This document shows, piece after piece, positions 5,086-7,684 of a DNA stretch of 7,684 nt. Location of the stretch: assembly GCA_033763635.1 (NCBI GenBank), contig JANRKG010000464.1, positions 1 to 7,684 on the forward strand, written 5' to 3'. The DNA comes from JANRKG01 sp033763635. Lineage in GTDB: Bacteria > Cyanobacteriota > Cyanobacteriia > GCF-001939115. The translations under genes and the position numbers were made by a program. Each line of letters starts with the position of its first letter. Within the stretch, counting starts at the first letter, position 1. The notes below the pieces were generated by a model. The model saw nothing but the letters and a program-made list of their open reading frames with translations, did not search any database and was not told where the DNA came from.

Positions 5086-6423
5086 ATGTCAGTTATGGAC
5101 CCTCAGAATGAACGCCTGAATGTCGTCATTATCGGCGGTGGATTTGCCGGACTGTATGCGGCTAAGGAATTGGGTAAAGCGCCCATCAACGTCACGCTGA
5201 TTGACAAACGCAACTTTCATCTCTTTCAACCGCTTCTGTATCAAGTCGCAACGGGTAATCTTTCCCCTGGAGACATCTCTTCCCCGTTACGGGCTGTGCT
5301 GAACGCGAATCAGAATACGCGCGTGTTGATGGGGGAAGTCCTGGATATTCGCCCCGATGAACGGAAGGTCATCATGGATAGTGGGGAAGTTCCTTACGAT
5401 CGCCTGGTCGTGGCAACCGGGGTCAGTCATCACTATTTTGGAAAAGACGAGTGGGAGCGGGTGGCCCCCGGTCTGAAAACGATCGAAGATGCGCTAGAAA
5501 TGCGGCGGCGTATCTTCCTGGCTTTCGAGGCGGCGGAAAAAGAACTGGACCCGGAAAAGCGGCGATCGTGGCTGACCTTTGTGGTGGTGGGGGGCGGCCC
5601 TACCGGAGTGGAACTGGCGGGTGCCCTGGCAGAATTGGCCTTTAGCACCCTGAAGCGGGATTTCCGCAGCATCGATACCTCGGAAACCCGTATTTTGTTA
5701 TTGGAAGGCATGGAACGACTGTTGCCTCCCTACGCTCCTGAGCTATCGGCAGAGGCGGAAACTTCCCTGAAGCGGTTGGGGGTGACGGTTCGCACCAAAA
5801 CTCTGGTGACGGATATTCAGGATGAGGTAGTGACGCTGCGATCGGGCGAGCGAACGGAAACTCTGGCAGCAAAAACGATCCTCTGGGCGGCAGGGGTACG
5901 GGCTTCTGCGATGGGGCAGGTGTTGGCGAATCGGGCCGGGGCCAACCTCGATCGCGTGGGGCGGGTGATCGTGGAACCAGATTTCTCCCTACCAGACTAT
6001 CCAGAGATCTTTGTGGTAGGGGATCTGGCCCATTATGCCCATCCCGATGGAAACCCCCTTCCCGGAGTGGCTCCGGTTGCCATGCAGGAAGGGCAGTACG
6101 TTGCGAATCTCCTTCAACAACAACTCGCAGGACAAACCCTGTCACCCTTCAACTACATCCACATGGGCAGCTTGGCGGTGATTGGGCGCAATTCTGCCGT
6201 AGTCGATCTGGGCTTTATGAAGTTCACGGGGCTGCTGGCCTGGTTGATCTGGTCCCTCGTGCACATTTACTACTTAATTGAATTTGACAATAAGTTGATT
6301 GTCTTGATTCAGTGGGGATGGAACTACGTGACTCGTAAGCGGGGCGCACGACTGATTACTGGTGAAGATTTATTACCTGAAACTCAATTGGAGGCGAGCA
6401 AAGACCTGGCTTCGGTAAAGTAA
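5086..6423 (+). CDS. ndh: Type II NAD(P)H dehydrogenase (NDH-2)
   Basis: A 445-aa flavoprotein that oxidises NAD(P)H and reduces membrane quinone without pumping protons. The FAD-binding Rossmann motif is VVIIGGGFAGLYAAK (Gly17-Gly22), followed by the family's FHLFQPLLYQVATG. The NAD(P)H-binding Rossmann motif is FVVVGGGPTGVELAG (Gly169-Gly174) with Glu176 after it, which usually favours NADH. The third motif, EIFVVGDLAHY (Gly312-Asp313), contacts FAD, and APVAMQEGQY (329-338) matches the quinone-site region. A hydrophobic amphipathic C-terminus (383-414) should anchor it to the membrane face. The length is usual for bacterial NDH-2. The start at 5086 is supported by GGAG nine bases upstream; an alternative ATG at 5095 has worse spacing. 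Cyanobacteria carry several paralogues (NdbA, NdbB, NdbC); which one this is cannot be decided here. The next gene starts 4 bp after its stop. Confidence 0.95.
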   Translation: MSVMDPQNERLNVVIIGGGFAGLYAAKELGKAPINVTLIDKRNFHLFQPLLYQVATGNLSPGDISSPLRAVLNANQNTRVLMGEVLDIRPDERKVIMDSGEVPYDRLVVATGVSHHYFGKDEWERVAPGLKTIEDALEMRRRIFLAFEAAEKELDPEKRRSWLTFVVVGGGPTGVELAGALAELAFSTLKRDFRSIDTSETRILLLEGMERLLPPYAPELSAEAETSLKRLGVTVRTKTLVTDIQDEVVTLRSGERTETLAAKTILWAAGVRASAMGQVLANRAGANLDRVGRVIVEPDFSLPDYPEIFVVGDLAHYAHPDGNPLPGVAPVAMQEGQYVANLLQQQLAGQTLSPFNYIHMGSLAVIGRNSAVVDLGFMKFTGLLAWLIWSLVHIYYLIEFDNKLIVLIQWGWNYVTRKRGARLITGEDLLPETQLEASKDLASVK

Positions 6424-6427
6424 TGCC

Positions 6428-7345
6428 ATGAGTCAGAAGCCCTCTCCCCCTGCCTATCCCCGCTTTATCAACCGAGACGGACGATCGACCGTCGTGCGAG
6501 TTGGGGATTCCTACATCTGGTGGACTGATCCCTATCACCTGCTGTTGACCCTCTCCTGGCCCGCCCTGCTCGGCGTGATCCTGCTTCTCTTTTTGGGAAG
6601 TAACGCTCTGTTTGCCCTGGCCTATCTGATTGGTGAAGGCAATATCAATAATGCGGAACCTGGCTCCTTTATCGATGCCTTCTCTTTCAGTGTGCAGACA
6701 ATGGCGACGATCGGTTACGGAGCCATGCATCCGGCAACAGTCTACGCCGATATTCTGGTGACGATCGAATCCTTGGTGGGCCTACTGGGGGTTGCGATGG
6801 CGACTGGATTGATGTTTGCCCGGTTCTCGATTCCCACAGCACGGGTGTTGTTCAGCAATGTTGCGGTGATTGCGTCCCACAACGGAGTCCCGACCCTCAT
6901 GTTTCGAGCGGCGAATCAACGACATAACCAAATCGTCGAGGCGCAACTTCGGGCGACGTTGATTCGGGATGAAGTCTCGAAAGAAGGGCTTGTGATGCGA
7001 CGGCTCCATGATTTGAGGCTGGTGCGGAGCCGGACCCCTATCTTTGCTCTCACCTGGACGGTGATGCACACGATCGATGAACACAGCCCTCTCTACGGAG
7101 CTACTCCCGATTCTTTGCGGGATGACCTTGTAGAGATTATTGTGACGCTCACAGGGCTGGATGCCACCGTTTCCCAGACCATTCACGCCCGTCATTCCTT
7201 TGTTGCCCAGGAAATCCTATTCGATCATGCCTTTGTGGATATCTTGACCCGTTCAGTGGATGGGCGGGGGTCAATCAATTACAAAAAATTCCACGAGGTA
7301 CAGCCTATCGATCTTATCCAACGGGTTGGCCCGATCGCACCTTGA
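6428..7345 (+). CDS. Inward-rectifier potassium channel (KirBac family)
   Basis: A 305-aa tetrameric K+ channel subunit. The N-terminal slide-helix region is DSYIWWTDPYHLLLTLSWP (28-45), followed by TM1 (about 45-68), the pore helix, and the selectivity filter TIGYG (94-98) in FSFSVQTMATIGYG. TM2 is about 108-130 and ends in GLMFARFSIPTAR. The rest (about 135-300) is the cytoplasmic immunoglobulin-like Kir domain, with VLFSNVAVIASHNGVPTLMFRAANQRHNQIVEAQ, the RSRTPIFALTWTVMHTIDEHSPL segment and a late SFVAQEILFDHAFVDI. Length and domain order fit KirBac1.1/3.1 relatives. It probably conducts K+ across the cell or thylakoid membrane under lipid or ligand control; the direction in vivo cannot be read from sequence. 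It starts 4 bp after the NDH-2 stop with no real Shine-Dalgarno, so translation is probably coupled. Its last 32 bp overlap the convergent Rieske gene. Confidence 0.95.
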   Translation: MSQKPSPPAYPRFINRDGRSTVVRVGDSYIWWTDPYHLLLTLSWPALLGVILLLFLGSNALFALAYLIGEGNINNAEPGSFIDAFSFSVQTMATIGYGAMHPATVYADILVTIESLVGLLGVAMATGLMFARFSIPTARVLFSNVAVIASHNGVPTLMFRAANQRHNQIVEAQLRATLIRDEVSKEGLVMRRLHDLRLVRSRTPIFALTWTVMHTIDEHSPLYGATPDSLRDDLVEIIVTLTGLDATVSQTIHARHSFVAQEILFDHAFVDILTRSVDGRGSINYKKFHEVQPIDLIQRVGPIAP

Positions 7346-7684
7346 AAATAACCTCAATTCCTTGAGGGCTGGTTTTGATGCGGTGATGCTCTACTTCAGT
7401 CACTTGCATTCCATCGGCTTGTCGAGATAAGTGAATCATGGCGATCGGCTGCATAGCCCGTCCATGCCAGGGACAGAGGATACGTTCTTGCCGAATGGCT
7501 GCCTGATCCAGACAGGCTCCCTCATGAAGGCACACACGGGGGAAAAACAGGAGTTGATCGCCCGATCGTACAATTCGCAGCCCCCAATGGTCGTTGTGAT
7601 GCACGAGAAGGCCGCGCTCGTCCAGGGCTTCTAACTCGGCCCAGGTAAACTGATACCCGGCACGATCAGGTTGATACGTTTCTC
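7314..7684 (-). CDS. Rieske [2Fe-2S] protein, C-terminal part (start outside window)
   Basis: The minus-strand frame is open to the right edge (TYQPDRAGYQFTWAELEALDER and onward), so the true start is beyond 7684; a GTG at 7604 is internal. The visible 123 residues end in a Rieske domain with both cluster-binding boxes: CLH (Cys at about 7532) and CPWHGR (about 7475), separated by 16 residues, i.e. Cys-X-His-X16-Cys-X2-His. All four iron ligands are present. The preceding NDHWGLRIVRSGDQLLFFPRVC gives the first beta strands of the domain. The extra Cys after the first box (EGACLD) does not match the disulfide placement of cytochrome bc1/b6f Rieske proteins, so it looks like the ferredoxin or oxygenase type. 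Because the domain lies at the C-terminus, the unseen part decides the function. The gene converges on the KirBac gene with a 32-bp overlap. Confidence 0.85.
   Translation of the reverse strand, partial: ETYQPDRAGYQFTWAELEALDERGLLVHHNDHWGLRIVRSGDQLLFFPRVCLHEGACLDQAAIRQERILCPWHGRAMQPIAMIHLSRQADGMQVTEVEHHRIKTSPQGIEVIFKVRSGQPVG

Noticed and set aside
4923..5111. Possible 62-aa gene upstream of NDH-2
   Set aside because: It overlaps the well-supported NDH-2 start in another frame and has no recognisable motif or start signal.

Overview
The window looks like part of a cyanobacterial chromosome, probably from a filamentous or related lineage. The evidence is the very high density of the HIP1 core CGATCG (28 by hand count), a Psb32-type TPM protein, a thioredoxin domain like that of cyanobacterial VKOR/LTO1, a type II NADH dehydrogenase, a KirBac channel and a dispersed palindromic repeat. 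No rRNA, tRNA, CRISPR array, transposase or phage gene is visible. Species cannot be named from the sequence.

Layout. (1) 2-859, plus strand: the 3' part of a membrane-bound sensor histidine kinase, cut by the window edge. (2) 845-1004: a short convergent intergenic region almost filled by a roughly 120-bp palindromic repeat (copy A). (3) 1005-3334, minus strand: a three-gene cluster read from right to left, encoding a proline-rich thioredoxin-like lipoprotein, a CcdA/DsbD-type thiol transporter and a Psb32/TPM-domain protein. All three products are expected in or facing the lumen or periplasm. (4) 3335-3510: a divergent promoter region. (5) 3511-4731, plus strand: two proteins of unknown function. 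(6) 4732-5085: a second, inverted copy of the palindromic repeat (copy B) and the leader of the next gene. (7) 5086-7345, plus strand: type II NADH dehydrogenase followed after 4 bp by an inward-rectifier K+ channel. (8) 7314-7684, minus strand: the C-terminal Rieske [2Fe-2S] domain of a protein that continues beyond the window; its 3' end overlaps the channel gene by 32 bp.

How the genes may work together. The minus-strand cluster reads as an extracytoplasmic thiol-redox module: CcdA would carry reducing equivalents across the membrane, the lipoprotein with its CPYC site and extra Cys pair would accept or relay them, and the co-transcribed Psb32-like protein acts in photosystem II maintenance. 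The NDH-2/KirBac pair would couple NAD(P)H oxidation into the quinone pool with K+ flux. These functional links are inferred from gene order; the family assignments rest on visible motifs. The most distinctive nucleotide-level signal is the pair of inverted palindromic repeats (864-984 and 4747-4870), each placed just after a stop codon.
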